The notes beneath the pieces are model-generated. The model did no database searches. It was not told the DNA's origin and worked only from the letters and a program-made list of their open reading frames with translations. This document shows, in pieces, positions 9,758-19,175 of a stretch of 64,000 nucleotides of DNA (the stretch's first letter is position 1; each line of letters starts with the position of its first letter). Made by a program: the position numbers and the translations under genes. The DNA is from a bacterium. Its GTDB lineage: Bacteria > Bacillota > Clostridia > Lachnospirales > Lachnospiraceae. The stretch is taken from the NCBI GenBank assembly GCA_030524675.1, contig JAUNGE010000008.1, forward strand, positions 24,974-88,973. Direction: 5' to 3'.

Positions 9758-10024
9758 TTACTTTTCCATCATCTCTGTTTCCACGAATTCACACAGTTTA
9801 TCGAGCGCCTCCTGCTCCTGTTCTCCATCGCAGATAATCTCCATTTCCTCACCAAAAGAAAGAATGGCATTCATCAGACTAATCAGAGATTTTCCATCAC
9901 ATGTTCTGCCGTTTCCAATGATTGTGACACTGCACGGAAATTTCTCCGCAATCGTCACAAACTTTACCCCTTTTTTTGCATGAAGACATCTTGCACCTTT
10001 TACAACTAATGTTTTATGAACCAT
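9758..10024 (-). CDS. HPr-like phosphocarrier protein with altered active site
   Basis: 88-residue HPr fold. His15 sits exactly where HPr carries its phosphoryl group, but the following residues are A-K-K-G instead of the usual A-R-P-A, so Arg17 is Lys and Pro18 is Lys. The regulatory serine is kept as Ser46 in GKSLISLMN. It could be a weak or dedicated phosphocarrier or a regulatory relative such as Crh, which lacks the His. It lies 38 bases downstream of metH and 34 bases upstream of the zinc-binding protein, an odd place for a PTS protein. A GGAG lies 11 bases before the ATG. Confidence 0.8.
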   Translation of the reverse strand: MVHKTLVVKGARCLHAKKGVKFVTIAEKFPCSVTIIGNGRTCDGKSLISLMNAILSFGEEMEIICDGEQEQEALDKLCEFVETEMMEK

Positions 10025-10062
10025 AACTTACTCTTCTCCTTTATGATATATTTCTTATGTTT

Positions 10063-12540
10063 CTATTCTCCAAACACAGACTGTGCGTACTTCACAGATG
10101 CCATCGCATCCTTGCAGTACTGGTCTGCACCTATGGTATCCGCATATTCTTTTGTCAACACAGCGCCGCCGACCATAATCTTTACATCCGGCGCTGCTTT
10201 TCTAAGCTGGCGGATGGTCTCCTCCATGCTGGGAACTGTCGTCGTCATCAGCGCACTCAGTCCCACCAGGCGAATGTTCTCCCGCACAGCCGTCTCCACC
10301 ACGACCTCCGGCGGCACATCTTTTCCCAAATCCAGCACTTCAAAACTGTAGTTTTCCAGTAATACTTTCACAATGTTCTTTCCAATATCGTGAATATCTC
10401 CCTTTACAGTCGCCAGAATGATGCGCCCCTGCTTCTCCTGTGCGCCTCCCGCGGACTCCATCGCATCTTTTATCACTTCAAATGCAGCTTTCGCCGCCTC
10501 CGCACTCATCAGAAGCTGCGGCAGGAACACTGTGCCTGCTTCAAATCCTTTTCCGACTTCATTCAAGGCCGGAATCAGTTCTTCATTTACTATCTCCAGT
10601 GCCTCCTGCTCCCGAAGGCCCTCTTTTGTGGACTGCACAGCCTTTTCCTTCAATCCACGCACTACGCTCTCAAAAAGCGGGGATTTTGCAGCTTCTTCTC
10701 TTTCTCCCTGCTGCCTGCTTCCATCTGCCCGCGCTGTACTGGACTGCCCGCTGCTTCGCCTCTGTTTTTCTGCCTCTTTTGCCGCTTTCAGAGCTGCCGC
10801 CTGTGCCGCATACATGGAGATGTACGTCTGGCAATGCTCGTCCAGCCCCGCCAGTGCTCGATAGCTGTAGTATGCCTGCATCATGGCCTCGGAATTCGGG
10901 TTGATAATCGCTGCGGAAAGCCCATCCTGCAGCGCCAGTGTAAAGAATGAAGCATTGACATACTCGCGCATCGGCAGGCCGAAGGAAATATTGGACACGC
11001 CAAGAATGGTCTTTCCCCCAAGCTCATCTCTGACACCCCGCAGTGTTTTCAGTGTTGTCACCGCACCCTGCTCATCAGAACTGATTGTCATGCAGAGTCC
11101 ATCTATCACGATATCTTTTTTGGAAATTCCATATTTTGCTGCTTCTGCGTAAATTTTTTTTGCAACCGCGATGCGCCCCTCTGCCGTCTTGGGAATCCCA
11201 TCCTCATCGAGTGCCAGCGCCACCACAACGCCGCCATACTTTTTTACCAGAGGAAATACCTGATTCATGACTTCCTGCTTTCCATTTACGGAGTTTACCA
11301 TCGGCTTTCCGTTGTACACACGCATAGCGTGTTCCATCGCCTTCGGGTCGGAGGTGTCAATCTGAAGCGGCAAATCCAGCACGCTCTGCAGCGCCTCCAC
11401 CGCCTCCTGCATCACAGCTACCTCGTCAATCTCCGGCAGTCCCACATTGACATCCAGAATATGCGCCCCATGTTCCTGCTCGTTTACGCCTTCCTGGAGA
11501 ATATAATCCAGATTGTGGTCTCTGAGCGCCTGCTTTAATTTCGGCTTTCCTGTCGGATTGATTCTCTCTCCGATAATCACCGGATCTTTTCCGATTTCCA
11601 CACACTGCGCATAGGAAGTCACAATGGTCTTTTCCTTCTTTGTCACCGGAATCGGCGGCATATCTGCACAGAGTGCAGTCAGTTTTCCAATATGTTCCGG
11701 AGTTGTGCCGCAGCATCCACCCGCGGCACGAATTCCCATTGCCACAAACTCTCTCATTGCCTCGGCAAAGGTATCCGAATCAATATCGTACACCGTCTTT
11801 CCGTGCTCGCTTCTCGGAAGCCCCGCATTCGGATTCACCAGAACCGGAACCGACGCCTCTGCCAGCATCTCTGTCACAATCTCCTTCATCTGCAGCGGTC
11901 CCTGCCCGCAGTTGACACCGAGCACATCCACGCCGAGACCCTCGAGAAGTGCCACTACAGACTTCACAGTTCCGCCGGTCAGCATCTTTCCCTTGGAGTC
12001 AAATGTGACTGTGGCAAACACAGGAAGGTCCGAGTGTTCCTTGGCTCCCAGCACAGCCGCCTTCAGCTCATAGCTGTCGCTCATTGTCTCAATCAAAATC
12101 AGGTCTGCGCCTTCTCTGACACCAATTTCTACCACCTCGCTGTAGAGCGACACAGCATCCTCAAATGCCAGATCTCCCATCGGTTTTAGCAGTTTTCCGG
12201 TCGGTCCCAAGTCCAGAGCCACATAGCCTCTTCTTCCTGTTTTCTCCTCGACTCTCCTGACCGCTTCCTTCGCATTTGCGATAGCTGCTGCCACGACTTT
12301 TTCCAGGGAAAATTCGCCGTCCGCTCCATATTTCAGGCGATTTGCCCCGAATGTATTGGTTGTCAGCACATCGCATCCCGCTGTCAGATATGCTTCCTGA
12401 ATATTTATAATCACGTCAGGGTGCAGGATATTCCATGTCTCCGGCAGCTCTCCTGGCCCTAATCCCTCTGCCTGCAAAAGACTTCCCATGCCCCCGTCAA
12501 AAAAGACGATTTTTTTCTGCAGTAATTCCAAGATTCCCAT
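10063..12540 (-). CDS. metH: cobalamin-dependent methionine synthase lacking the reactivation domain
   Basis: Transfers a methyl group from methyl-tetrahydrofolate to homocysteine through B12. About 825 residues: homocysteine-binding barrel (zinc cysteines in GVNCGQG and GGCCGTTPEHI), pterin-binding barrel beginning near residue 330 (VIIGERINPTGK), helical cap, then a cobalamin-binding domain with DxHxxG as GDIHDIGKN (His717). The C-terminal SAM-binding reactivation domain of the long enzyme is absent and is encoded just upstream. I chose ATG at 12540 because GGAGG lies eight bases upstream; an in-frame ATG at 12564 would overlap the preceding gene. A charged, low-complexity linker sits before the cap. 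Confidence 0.95.
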   Translation of the reverse strand: MGILELLQKKIVFFDGGMGSLLQAEGLGPGELPETWNILHPDVIINIQEAYLTAGCDVLTTNTFGANRLKYGADGEFSLEKVVAAAIANAKEAVRRVEEKTGRRGYVALDLGPTGKLLKPMGDLAFEDAVSLYSEVVEIGVREGADLILIETMSDSYELKAAVLGAKEHSDLPVFATVTFDSKGKMLTGGTVKSVVALLEGLGVDVLGVNCGQGPLQMKEIVTEMLAEASVPVLVNPNAGLPRSEHGKTVYDIDSDTFAEAMREFVAMGIRAAGGCCGTTPEHIGKLTALCADMPPIPVTKKEKTIVTSYAQCVEIGKDPVIIGERINPTGKPKLKQALRDHNLDYILQEGVNEQEHGAHILDVNVGLPEIDEVAVMQEAVEALQSVLDLPLQIDTSDPKAMEHAMRVYNGKPMVNSVNGKQEVMNQVFPLVKKYGGVVVALALDEDGIPKTAEGRIAVAKKIYAEAAKYGISKKDIVIDGLCMTISSDEQGAVTTLKTLRGVRDELGGKTILGVSNISFGLPMREYVNASFFTLALQDGLSAAIINPNSEAMMQAYYSYRALAGLDEHCQTYISMYAAQAAALKAAKEAEKQRRSSGQSSTARADGSRQQGEREEAAKSPLFESVVRGLKEKAVQSTKEGLREQEALEIVNEELIPALNEVGKGFEAGTVFLPQLLMSAEAAKAAFEVIKDAMESAGGAQEKQGRIILATVKGDIHDIGKNIVKVLLENYSFEVLDLGKDVPPEVVVETAVRENIRLVGLSALMTTTVPSMEETIRQLRKAAPDVKIMVGGAVLTKEYADTIGADQYCKDAMASVKYAQSVFGE

Positions 12541-12542
12541 TT

Positions 12543-13190
12543 CTAATTCCTCCGATACAGACAATCTGTTTTTTTACATACCTCGCATCCGTCCAGAACG
12601 CAGTTTCCAGGCTTTCTGCTCATGCCAATCACGGCGCTCACAGACTTGGAAGGCATCATCAAAAGACTGTCCGTCAAGGTGATTCCTGCCCATTTTGCCG
12701 CATCCAGAGCCTGTAAAATCTCCCTCTGGTTCTCCAAAGCAAAATCTCCGTATCCAGGGCTGAAACGCGGTCTGAGATACCATCCTTCCTCCAAAAATTT
12801 CCTTTTCCATTGTTCATTTAATGTATTGCAGTACTCCTCAATCAAGGCGGCAGAGGCGGCCTGCATCACCACAGCGCGGCTCATCTGAAACCGGCTGTAT
12901 TTTGCCAAAAGCCGGTCAATTCCAACCCCGAGTGTCGCAGCAAAGACCAGTATCTGTTCACAGTCCTTCAGATTTTTTGCCAGATTTCTGCTCTCTGTCG
13001 TAAAACAGCCCGACTGTATCATGCCGTCTGCACTTTCCACTGTCACCGGAAACACACGGTACACATGGACAGGACTCGCGGTGCGCTGCACTTCCTCCAT
13101 ACAGGAATCCACCAGCTGTTCCGTTCTCTCATCTGGTGCATTTCCCCGATATCCCAGATACCGCAGCACCTCCCGCTTTCTTATCTCCAT
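12543..13190 (-). CDS. methionine synthase reactivation-domain protein
   Basis: 215 residues matching the SAM-binding activation domain of MetH as a stand-alone protein: LRYLGYRG at the start, FAATLGVGIDRLL, and RPRFSPGYGDFALENQR, the arginine/tyrosine segment that binds SAM in MetH. It ends in a cysteine cluster (CVLDGCEVCKKTDC). It would re-methylate oxidised cob(II)alamin on the neighbouring synthase. The stop codon lies two bases before the metH ATG and the metH ribosome binding site is inside this gene, so translation is coupled. Confidence 0.9.
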   Translation of the reverse strand: MEIRKREVLRYLGYRGNAPDERTEQLVDSCMEEVQRTASPVHVYRVFPVTVESADGMIQSGCFTTESRNLAKNLKDCEQILVFAATLGVGIDRLLAKYSRFQMSRAVVMQAASAALIEEYCNTLNEQWKRKFLEEGWYLRPRFSPGYGDFALENQREILQALDAAKWAGITLTDSLLMMPSKSVSAVIGMSRKPGNCVLDGCEVCKKTDCLYRRN

Positions 13191-13277
13191 CGCTGATTCT
13201 CTCCCGTTTTTCTCTCGTTGATTCTCTCCAGTTTCTCTCTATGATATGATTTATAAAATTTCTCGCTCGCGCATCTG

Positions 13278-14144
13278 TCACTCTTTTCCGAGGATAACGG
13301 ACAGATTGCTCTGGATACTTTCCGCCACATCCGGCTTGTTCATGGAATACACATGAATTCCATTGACTCCGTTGGCAATCAAATCAATAATCTGCTCTGT
13401 CGCATACGCAATGCCGGCCTGCTTCATGGCAGCCGGATTGTCCCCGAACCTGTCCACAAGCGCCTTAAAGCGCGCCGGAAGATAGGTGCCGGAAAGCTGA
13501 CAGATGCGGCTGATCTGCTTTGCATTGGTTACGGGCATAATTCCCGCAATCACCGGAACAGTAATTCCCTGTTCGCGGATGCGGTAAAGATAATTATACA
13601 GGATATTGTTGTCAAAAAACATCTGTGTAGTCACAAAATCGCATCCAGCTTCCACTTTTTCTTTCAGATGGCGGATATCTTCTGTCTTATTCAGAGATTC
13701 CACATGTCCTTCCGGATAGCAGGCAGCGCCAATGCAGAAATCACTCGTCGCATGGATTTCACGAATCAGCTCGGAAGCATACTGATAATCATGCGCCTTT
13801 GGCCCTCCCTCTGGAATATCACCGCGCAGTGCCAGGACATTCTCAATGCCTCTCTCCCGAAGTTCTGCCAGAACCTTATGTACTTCTTCCCTCGTGGAAG
13901 AAACACAGGTCAGATGTGCAAGCGGTGTCACACCATACTGATTCTGAATATTAGAAGCAATATCCACGGTATATTTGCTGGTTCCGCCGCCGGCCCCATA
14001 GGTCACGCTCATAAAAGACGGCTTTAAGCGTGCAATCGCAAGAGCAGCCTTCTCTACAGATTCGTATGTCTCCGCTGTTTTTGGCGGGAACACCTCAAAT
14101 GACAATGTTGGCCTTCCCTGCGCCAGAATTTCTCTGATTTTCAT
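13278..14144 (-). CDS. metF: methylenetetrahydrofolate reductase
   Basis: 288-residue FAD-dependent reductase making the methyl-tetrahydrofolate that MetH consumes. Visible motifs are SFEVFPPKT at the N-terminus, SVTYGAGGG, LAHLTCVS, LRGDIPEGG and GAACYPEGH, as in bacterial MetF. The ATG at 14144 is preceded by AGAGGAG; a start 45 bases upstream is possible but has no clear binding site. It is the first of the three met genes. No SAM or cobalamin riboswitch was found upstream. Confidence 0.94.
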   Translation of the reverse strand: MKIREILAQGRPTLSFEVFPPKTAETYESVEKAALAIARLKPSFMSVTYGAGGGTSKYTVDIASNIQNQYGVTPLAHLTCVSSTREEVHKVLAELRERGIENVLALRGDIPEGGPKAHDYQYASELIREIHATSDFCIGAACYPEGHVESLNKTEDIRHLKEKVEAGCDFVTTQMFFDNNILYNYLYRIREQGITVPVIAGIMPVTNAKQISRICQLSGTYLPARFKALVDRFGDNPAAMKQAGIAYATEQIIDLIANGVNGIHVYSMNKPDVAESIQSNLSVILGKE

Positions 14145-14239
14145 GTTTCTCTTCTCCTCTGTCCTGTTTCCTGTTATACTGTACAACATTCTGTATATAT
14201 TTTTTATACTATTTTTCTATGATGGTACTCTTATAAGAA

Positions 14240-14280
14240 ATGGGAGTCGCCGTATTTGTCCTGTTTTACGACACCCCCAT
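14240..14280 (-). terminator. hairpin between flavodiiron gene and metF
   Basis: On the minus strand an eight-pair stem (AUGGGGGU with ACUCCCAU, one G-U pair) encloses a 25-base loop and is followed by AUUUCUUAU. It sits where a terminator for the flavodiiron gene would be. The U-tract is poor, so a weak terminator or a leader structure of metF are both possible. The rest of 14145-14387 shows nothing else. Confidence 0.35.
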
Positions 14281-14387
14281 CTTTTTCCCCTGTTTCAATC
14301 TACATCAATCTGCACTCATGCCAAATCTTTTCTATGTGATATCCACGCCATACGTGTTTCAATCCTAGCTCAATACTTTCACAGAGT

Positions 14388-15593
14388 TTAGGCATTGACA
14401 CTCTCTGCAATCTGTTTTGCCAGTGCCTTCACTGCTTCCATCTGCGCCTCTTTCAGAGAGGATTTTACAGACAGCGGCTGTCCAATCAGCGTCATCTGCT
14501 TCATCTCTTCCAATGTCTTCTGCATCTGTTTTGCCGCCATCGGAGCCCAAGTTCCATTGTCCATCAGCGCAACGGTGCGGTTCTGCAGATTCAATGCCTT
14601 CATATCCTGGATGAAATGCTCCATTGCCGGATAGACGCCTCCGTTATAGGTCGGAGCAGCCAGAACGATATGGCTGTATTTGAATGACTCTCCAATCAGA
14701 TAAGATACTTCGGTCTTTGATACATCATACACAGCAATCTTCTTCACACCCGCATCTGCCAGAAGCCCAGCCAGCACATTGGCAGCATTCTCTGTATTGC
14801 CGTACATGGAACCATAAGCAATCAGAACCCCTTTTTCCTCCGGCTGATATTTGCTCCAGGTATCGTATTTTCCGATAAACCATGCCAGGTTGCTTCTCCA
14901 TACTGGTCCATGCAGCGGACAGATCATCTGGATATCCATAGTAGCTGCTTTCTTCAATACCCCCTGCACCTGTACGCCGTATTTTCCAACAATATTTGTA
15001 TAATATCTTCTAGCCTCATCCAGCCATTCTGTCTCAAACGCATACTCATCATTGAACAGATGGCCGTTCAGTGCTCCAAATGTACCAAATGCATCTGCTG
15101 AGAACAGGACTTTTTCGCTGCTCTCATAAGAAACCATAACCTCCGGCCAGTGTACCATCGGCGCCATCGCGAAAGTCAATGTATGAGAACCCAGAGACAG
15201 TGTACTGCCTTCTTTCACTTCCAGAGTACGTCCTGTCAAATCCAGATTAAAAAACTGCTTCATCATCACGACTGTTTTTGCATTGCCCACCAAAACAGCT
15301 TCCGGATAGCGTGTCAGCACTTCCTCAATGCTCGCGCCATGGTCCGGCTCCATATGGTTTACAACCAGATAATCCAGTTTTCTTCCAGCCAGAGTATGCT
15401 CTACATTTTCCATAAACTGACGGCAGCAGGAAAAATCCACTGCATCCATCAAAGCCGTTTTTTCATCCAAAATCACATAGGAGTTGTAGGAAACTCCATT
15501 TGGAATCGGGAACAGATTTTCAAATAAATGCAGTCTTCTGTCATTTGCTCCCACCCAAACAATACTGTCTGTCACATTTCTTGTACAATACAT
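14388..15593 (-). CDS. flavodiiron protein (A-type flavoprotein), O2/NO reductase
   Basis: 401 residues: an N-terminal metallo-beta-lactamase-like domain with the di-iron ligands HMEPDH (residues 80-85) and further ligands in the MVHWPE and CPLHGP segments, then a flavodoxin domain with the FMN phosphate loop GSMYGNTENAA near residue 260. Such proteins (FprA, NorV core) reduce oxygen or nitric oxide and protect anaerobes. The ATG at 15593 has AGAGGAAAAGG upstream. It has its own promoter, three short repeats in the leader, and no rubredoxin gene nearby. Confidence 0.94.
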   Translation of the reverse strand: MYCTRNVTDSIVWVGANDRRLHLFENLFPIPNGVSYNSYVILDEKTALMDAVDFSCCRQFMENVEHTLAGRKLDYLVVNHMEPDHGASIEEVLTRYPEAVLVGNAKTVVMMKQFFNLDLTGRTLEVKEGSTLSLGSHTLTFAMAPMVHWPEVMVSYESSEKVLFSADAFGTFGALNGHLFNDEYAFETEWLDEARRYYTNIVGKYGVQVQGVLKKAATMDIQMICPLHGPVWRSNLAWFIGKYDTWSKYQPEEKGVLIAYGSMYGNTENAANVLAGLLADAGVKKIAVYDVSKTEVSYLIGESFKYSHIVLAAPTYNGGVYPAMEHFIQDMKALNLQNRTVALMDNGTWAPMAAKQMQKTLEEMKQMTLIGQPLSVKSSLKEAQMEAVKALAKQIAESVNA

Positions 15594-15742
15594 ATGCCTT
15601 TTCCTCTTTCTATTCTTGTTTCTATCTCTTTTTTGTTACTATTGCTATTTGCGTTGTTGGTGCTATTGATTCCAGGCCATTCCATGCGCCTCTCTCACCA
15701 AAGAGACAAAGGGAATTTGGAATGAACAGAATAGGCTTTTTT

Positions 15743-15772
15743 AATATCTTTTTATATCTTCTGATATCTTCT
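15743..15772 (-). repeat. three 10-bp direct repeats in the flavodiiron gene leader
   Basis: On the minus strand AGAAGATATC, AGAAGATATA and AAAAGATATT follow one another with no gap. A 10-bp period places each on the same helix face. They lie between the proposed promoter and the gene, so they may be regulator sites. Confidence 0.55.
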
Positions 15773-15784
15773 GGAAACGAGTTG

Positions 15785-15813
15785 AGTGTACCGTGAGTCC
15801 TGCAATTTGTCAA
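15785..15813 (-). promoter_or_regulatory. sigma-A-type promoter for the flavodiiron gene
   Basis: On the minus strand TTGACA (15808-15813) and TACACT (15785-15790) are 17 bases apart, a perfect -35 and a good -10. The start of transcription would be near 15778, giving a leader of about 185 bases. The remainder of the 299-base gap 15594-15892 contains only this promoter and the three repeats. Confidence 0.6.
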
Positions 15814-15892
15814 GATAAAAAATCACCAAACCATCATTCTGCTTTACAGTAAATGCTGACAAGGTCTAATGATGAACTTTCTTCTAAGCAAT

Positions 15893-17230
15893 TCAGGCTT
15901 TCAGTGTAAACTTTTCTTTCTTGTGAATCAGATAGTACGGCACTTCGTAAAGAAGCATCACAGTCCAGCCGACGAAACAGCAATATGCGGCTCCCTGCAT
16001 GCCAAATCTCGGAATCAGAACTGCTGCCGCCGCCACTCTTCCGACAATCTGCACAAAGGTACTAATCAGGCAGACATTCATCTGCCCCCAGCCGCGCACA
16101 TAGCCCTGCAGACCGTTTGTGAGACCAGGCATCAGATACAAAAATGCCATAATATGCAGATAACTCACACCCAAATCCACCATAATATTGTCCGGAGTCG
16201 GTGCAAACCAGCTCATCAATGTTCTGGAGCTCACAAAAACCACCGTTCCGATAAATGCCCAGTACACCACCTCCATCATCATACCGATGTGGAAGGATTT
16301 CTGAATTCTGTCATTTTTCTTTGCCCCGCGGTTCTGCGCTGCGAATGTTGTCATCGCCGCACCGATGCTCTGCTCTGGCTGGAACACAAAATCGTCGATT
16401 CGATTCACTGCATTGAACGCTGCGATGATATCCACACCCAGTGGATTGATAAATGCCTGTACCAGCAATTTTCCTACATTTAAAGTAATTTTCTGCATTC
16501 CCGTCGCCCAGCTGTAATGAATGGTTCTCCCCAGAAGGGATCTGTCAATCTGCCTCTCCCCGCGCGTCAGGCGCAGCACTGGCACATTTCTTCTCACATA
16601 AAACACACACAGCATGGAAGAAAGGAACTGAGAAATCACAGTTGCCACAGCGGCTCCATACACCTGCATTTTCATTCCAGCCACAAATATCAGGTCGAGC
16701 GCAATGTTGAGCACCGATGAAAAAATCAGGAAATACAACGGCGTCTTCGCATCCCCCATACTGCGCAGTGTCGATGCATACAGGTTATAAATATACGTAA
16801 AAATCAATCCTATCAGGACAATGCGAAGGTATCCTGCTGTCATGGAAAATACTTCTTCCGGCGTAGAAAGCACAGTCAGAATCGGATTCACCAGAATCCA
16901 GATGCAAAGTGCAAGAGCCAAAAAGAATCCCATACCAAATACCAGAGATGTGCCCATCTCGCGGCGCAGTGTCTTCTCATCCTTTGCCCCATAAAATTCA
17001 CTCATCAGCACGGAAATTCCGTTGCAGACTCCCACAATGAAAAAAGTCAGCACATTCATAAAGGGATTGCAGATACCGATTGCGGCCTGCGCATGGTTTC
17101 CCACAAAACGCCCCACTACGATGGAGTCCACCGCATTGTATGTAAGCTGAAACATATTTCCCAGAATCAGGGGAATCGCAAAACGCACCAGATGCTGAGT
17201 GATAGGACCTTCTGTCATGTCATGTTTCAT
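15893..17230 (-). CDS. MATE family efflux transporter
   Basis: 445-residue membrane protein with about twelve spans, of the DinF/NorM-like MATE family that exports drugs or metabolites using a cation gradient. Typical segments are FAIPLILGNMFQLTYNAVDSI at the start, GRFVGNHAQAAIG, and the second-half repeat FNAVNRIDDFVFQPEQSIGAAMTTFAAQN. GAGGAATACGACG precedes the ATG. The substrate cannot be predicted. It follows the HD-domain gene by 17 bases. Confidence 0.93.
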   Translation of the reverse strand: MKHDMTEGPITQHLVRFAIPLILGNMFQLTYNAVDSIVVGRFVGNHAQAAIGICNPFMNVLTFFIVGVCNGISVLMSEFYGAKDEKTLRREMGTSLVFGMGFFLALALCIWILVNPILTVLSTPEEVFSMTAGYLRIVLIGLIFTYIYNLYASTLRSMGDAKTPLYFLIFSSVLNIALDLIFVAGMKMQVYGAAVATVISQFLSSMLCVFYVRRNVPVLRLTRGERQIDRSLLGRTIHYSWATGMQKITLNVGKLLVQAFINPLGVDIIAAFNAVNRIDDFVFQPEQSIGAAMTTFAAQNRGAKKNDRIQKSFHIGMMMEVVYWAFIGTVVFVSSRTLMSWFAPTPDNIMVDLGVSYLHIMAFLYLMPGLTNGLQGYVRGWGQMNVCLISTFVQIVGRVAAAAVLIPRFGMQGAAYCCFVGWTVMLLYEVPYYLIHKKEKFTLKA

Positions 17231-17247
17231 CGTCGTATTCCTCTTAA

Positions 17248-17838
17248 TTATTTCTCTTCCTGCTCCATCATATGGTTAATGTTTTCCTCACAAGAACGCA
17301 TTGCCAGAATGGTCTTCTCAAACAGTTCATCCAATCCCCATCCCAATCTCTCTGCACCCTGCTTGATGACATCGCGGGAACAGCCTGCAGCGAAACGTTT
17401 GTCCTTGAATTTTTTCTTCAGACTGGATACTTCCATATCCATCACACTCTTTGACGGACGCATTCTGGCAGCTGCACCGATCAGTCCTGTCAGCTCGTCT
17501 GCAGCGAACAGAACTTTCTCCATTGTGTGAACTGGCTCGACATCACAGCAGATTCCATATCCATGACTGCACACAGAATGAATCAAATCTTCCTCTGCAC
17601 CGCCCTCTCTCAAAAGTTCCGGTGCCTTCTGGCAATGTTCTTCCGGATACAGTTCAAAATCAATATCATGCAGCAGTCCTACCAGCCCCCAGTATTCTTC
17701 TTCCTCACCGTATCCCATCTCCTTTGCAAACCAGCGCATCACGCCCTCCACTGTGTATGCATGCAGGATGTGGAAAGGTTCTTTATTATACTTTTTTAAA
17801 AGTGCTACAGCCTGCTCTCTTGTAAGTTTTGTCTCCAT
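17248..17838 (-). CDS. HD-domain phosphohydrolase
   Basis: 196 residues with an HD fold: a first histidine in FHILHAYTVEG, the metal pair in LLHDIDF near residue 72, then SVCSHGYG and the last Asp in FAADELTGLI. The spacing fits the HDIG group of metal-dependent phosphohydrolases, often nucleotidases. A strong GGAGGAATGACAG precedes the ATG. It is 17 bases upstream of the MATE gene. Substrate unknown. Confidence 0.85.
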   Translation of the reverse strand: METKLTREQAVALLKKYNKEPFHILHAYTVEGVMRWFAKEMGYGEEEEYWGLVGLLHDIDFELYPEEHCQKAPELLREGGAEEDLIHSVCSHGYGICCDVEPVHTMEKVLFAADELTGLIGAAARMRPSKSVMDMEVSSLKKKFKDKRFAAGCSRDVIKQGAERLGWGLDELFEKTILAMRSCEENINHMMEQEEK

Positions 17839-17966
17839 CTGTCATTCCTCCAGTTTGTTATGTTTTTGTTTCTTATCTTTTTGCTGTTTTATCTTTTTAT
17901 TGTTTTATTTTCCTGTTTCTTTTTCTGATTTCTGATTTATGCTGTTTTTCTGGCTCGTTCTGATGC

Positions 17967-19175
17967 CTATCTTCTCTCTCCGGTTTTATCTCCAGCTTCA
18001 TATGCCATCTGGTAAATCGCCACAATCTCTTCTTTTCCCAGTTCGATATAATCCGGCAGCGTTCTCTGCCCAAAAAATGTGCATTTTTCTGCCATTTCCT
18101 CAAATTTCTCGTCTGTGATTCCCAGTTCTTTGAGTCCAACCGGCATCCCCAGAGAAGCAAAGTACTGCTCTGTCGCTGCGATTCCTGCCTGTGCAGTCTG
18201 CATTGGATTTTCAAAATTCATCTCACAGTTCCACACACGAACCGCATACTGTGCAAAACGCTCCACTGCATACGGACACACATATCTCGCCCAAGAGCAA
18301 AACAGCGCGGAAAGTCCCGCACCATGTGCAATCTGTGGATACATTCCTGACAGTTCATGCTCCATTTGATGTACTGTCATAAATACCTGACGCCCTGCAC
18401 CAGTCAAATCGTTGTGTGACAGGCTTCCTGCCCACATCAAAGTTGCGCGCGCCTCATAATTCTCCGGCTCTCTGTCTGCGATTCTTCCCGCCTCAATCAC
18501 GGACTTCAAAAGTCCCTCTGCCAGCCTGTCCGTCAAATCCACCTGTTTTGATTTCGTGAAATACCGCTCCAGTGTGTGCATCATAATATCCACTGTTCCG
18601 CAGCCTGTCTGAAATTTGCTCACAGTATACGTCAGCTCCGGATTTAAAATGGAAAACAGTGGGCGGTGTGTTTTGGAGTTAAAGCCTCTCTTGAAGCCGC
18701 CGTCCTCATTTGTAATCACGCAGGAAGCGCTCATCTCACTGCCAGAAGCAGAGAGCGTCAGAATTGCACCTACCGGAAGCGCCTTTTTCGGAACTTCCTT
18801 CTTCAAAAAGAACTGCCATGGGTCAATGTCCGGATTTCCCACACCGTCAGCAATGCATTTCGCGGAATCCAGAACACTTCCGCCGCCCACTGCCAGAATC
18901 AGCTCCACGCCTTCCTTACGGCACAATTCCATACCCTGCTTTGCCAGGGATAAGGTCGGATTTGGCTGCACGCCGCCAAACAGTATGTATGCAATGTCAT
19001 GTTCCTGCAGAGCATGCTCTACACGGTCGAGAAGCCCTGATTTTCGCACGCTTCCTCCGCCAAAATGAATCATGACTTTGTGATATCCATATGATTGAAT
19101 GATTTCTCCTACCTGGTTCTCTGTACCTTTTCCGAAGAAAATCTCTGTTGGAGTATAAAATTGAAAATTTTCCAT
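17967..19175 (-). CDS. iron-containing alcohol dehydrogenase
   Basis: 402 residues of the Fe-ADH family (BdhA/YugJ-like), reducing aldehydes or butyraldehyde-type substrates with NAD(P)H. The cofactor-binding segments GGGSVRKSG and VGGGSVLDSAK are near residues 38 and 97, and the metal ligands include IMMHTLERYF, HQMEHELSG and AHGAGLSALF. GAAGGAAAAGAACT precedes the ATG. It appears to be transcribed alone or with the HD and MATE genes 130 bases downstream. Confidence 0.93.
   Translation of the reverse strand: MENFQFYTPTEIFFGKGTENQVGEIIQSYGYHKVMIHFGGGSVRKSGLLDRVEHALQEHDIAYILFGGVQPNPTLSLAKQGMELCRKEGVELILAVGGGSVLDSAKCIADGVGNPDIDPWQFFLKKEVPKKALPVGAILTLSASGSEMSASCVITNEDGGFKRGFNSKTHRPLFSILNPELTYTVSKFQTGCGTVDIMMHTLERYFTKSKQVDLTDRLAEGLLKSVIEAGRIADREPENYEARATLMWAGSLSHNDLTGAGRQVFMTVHQMEHELSGMYPQIAHGAGLSALFCSWARYVCPYAVERFAQYAVRVWNCEMNFENPMQTAQAGIAATEQYFASLGMPVGLKELGITDEKFEEMAEKCTFFGQRTLPDYIELGKEEIVAIYQMAYEAGDKTGERR

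Noticed and set aside
8905..9837. Long open frames opposite and out of phase to the zinc-binding protein gene
   Set aside because: They come from the His/Asp/Glu-rich codons read on the other strand and have no start signals.
14145..14387. SAM or cobalamin riboswitch before metF
   Set aside because: None of the conserved core sequences of these riboswitches was found; only one weak hairpin is present.
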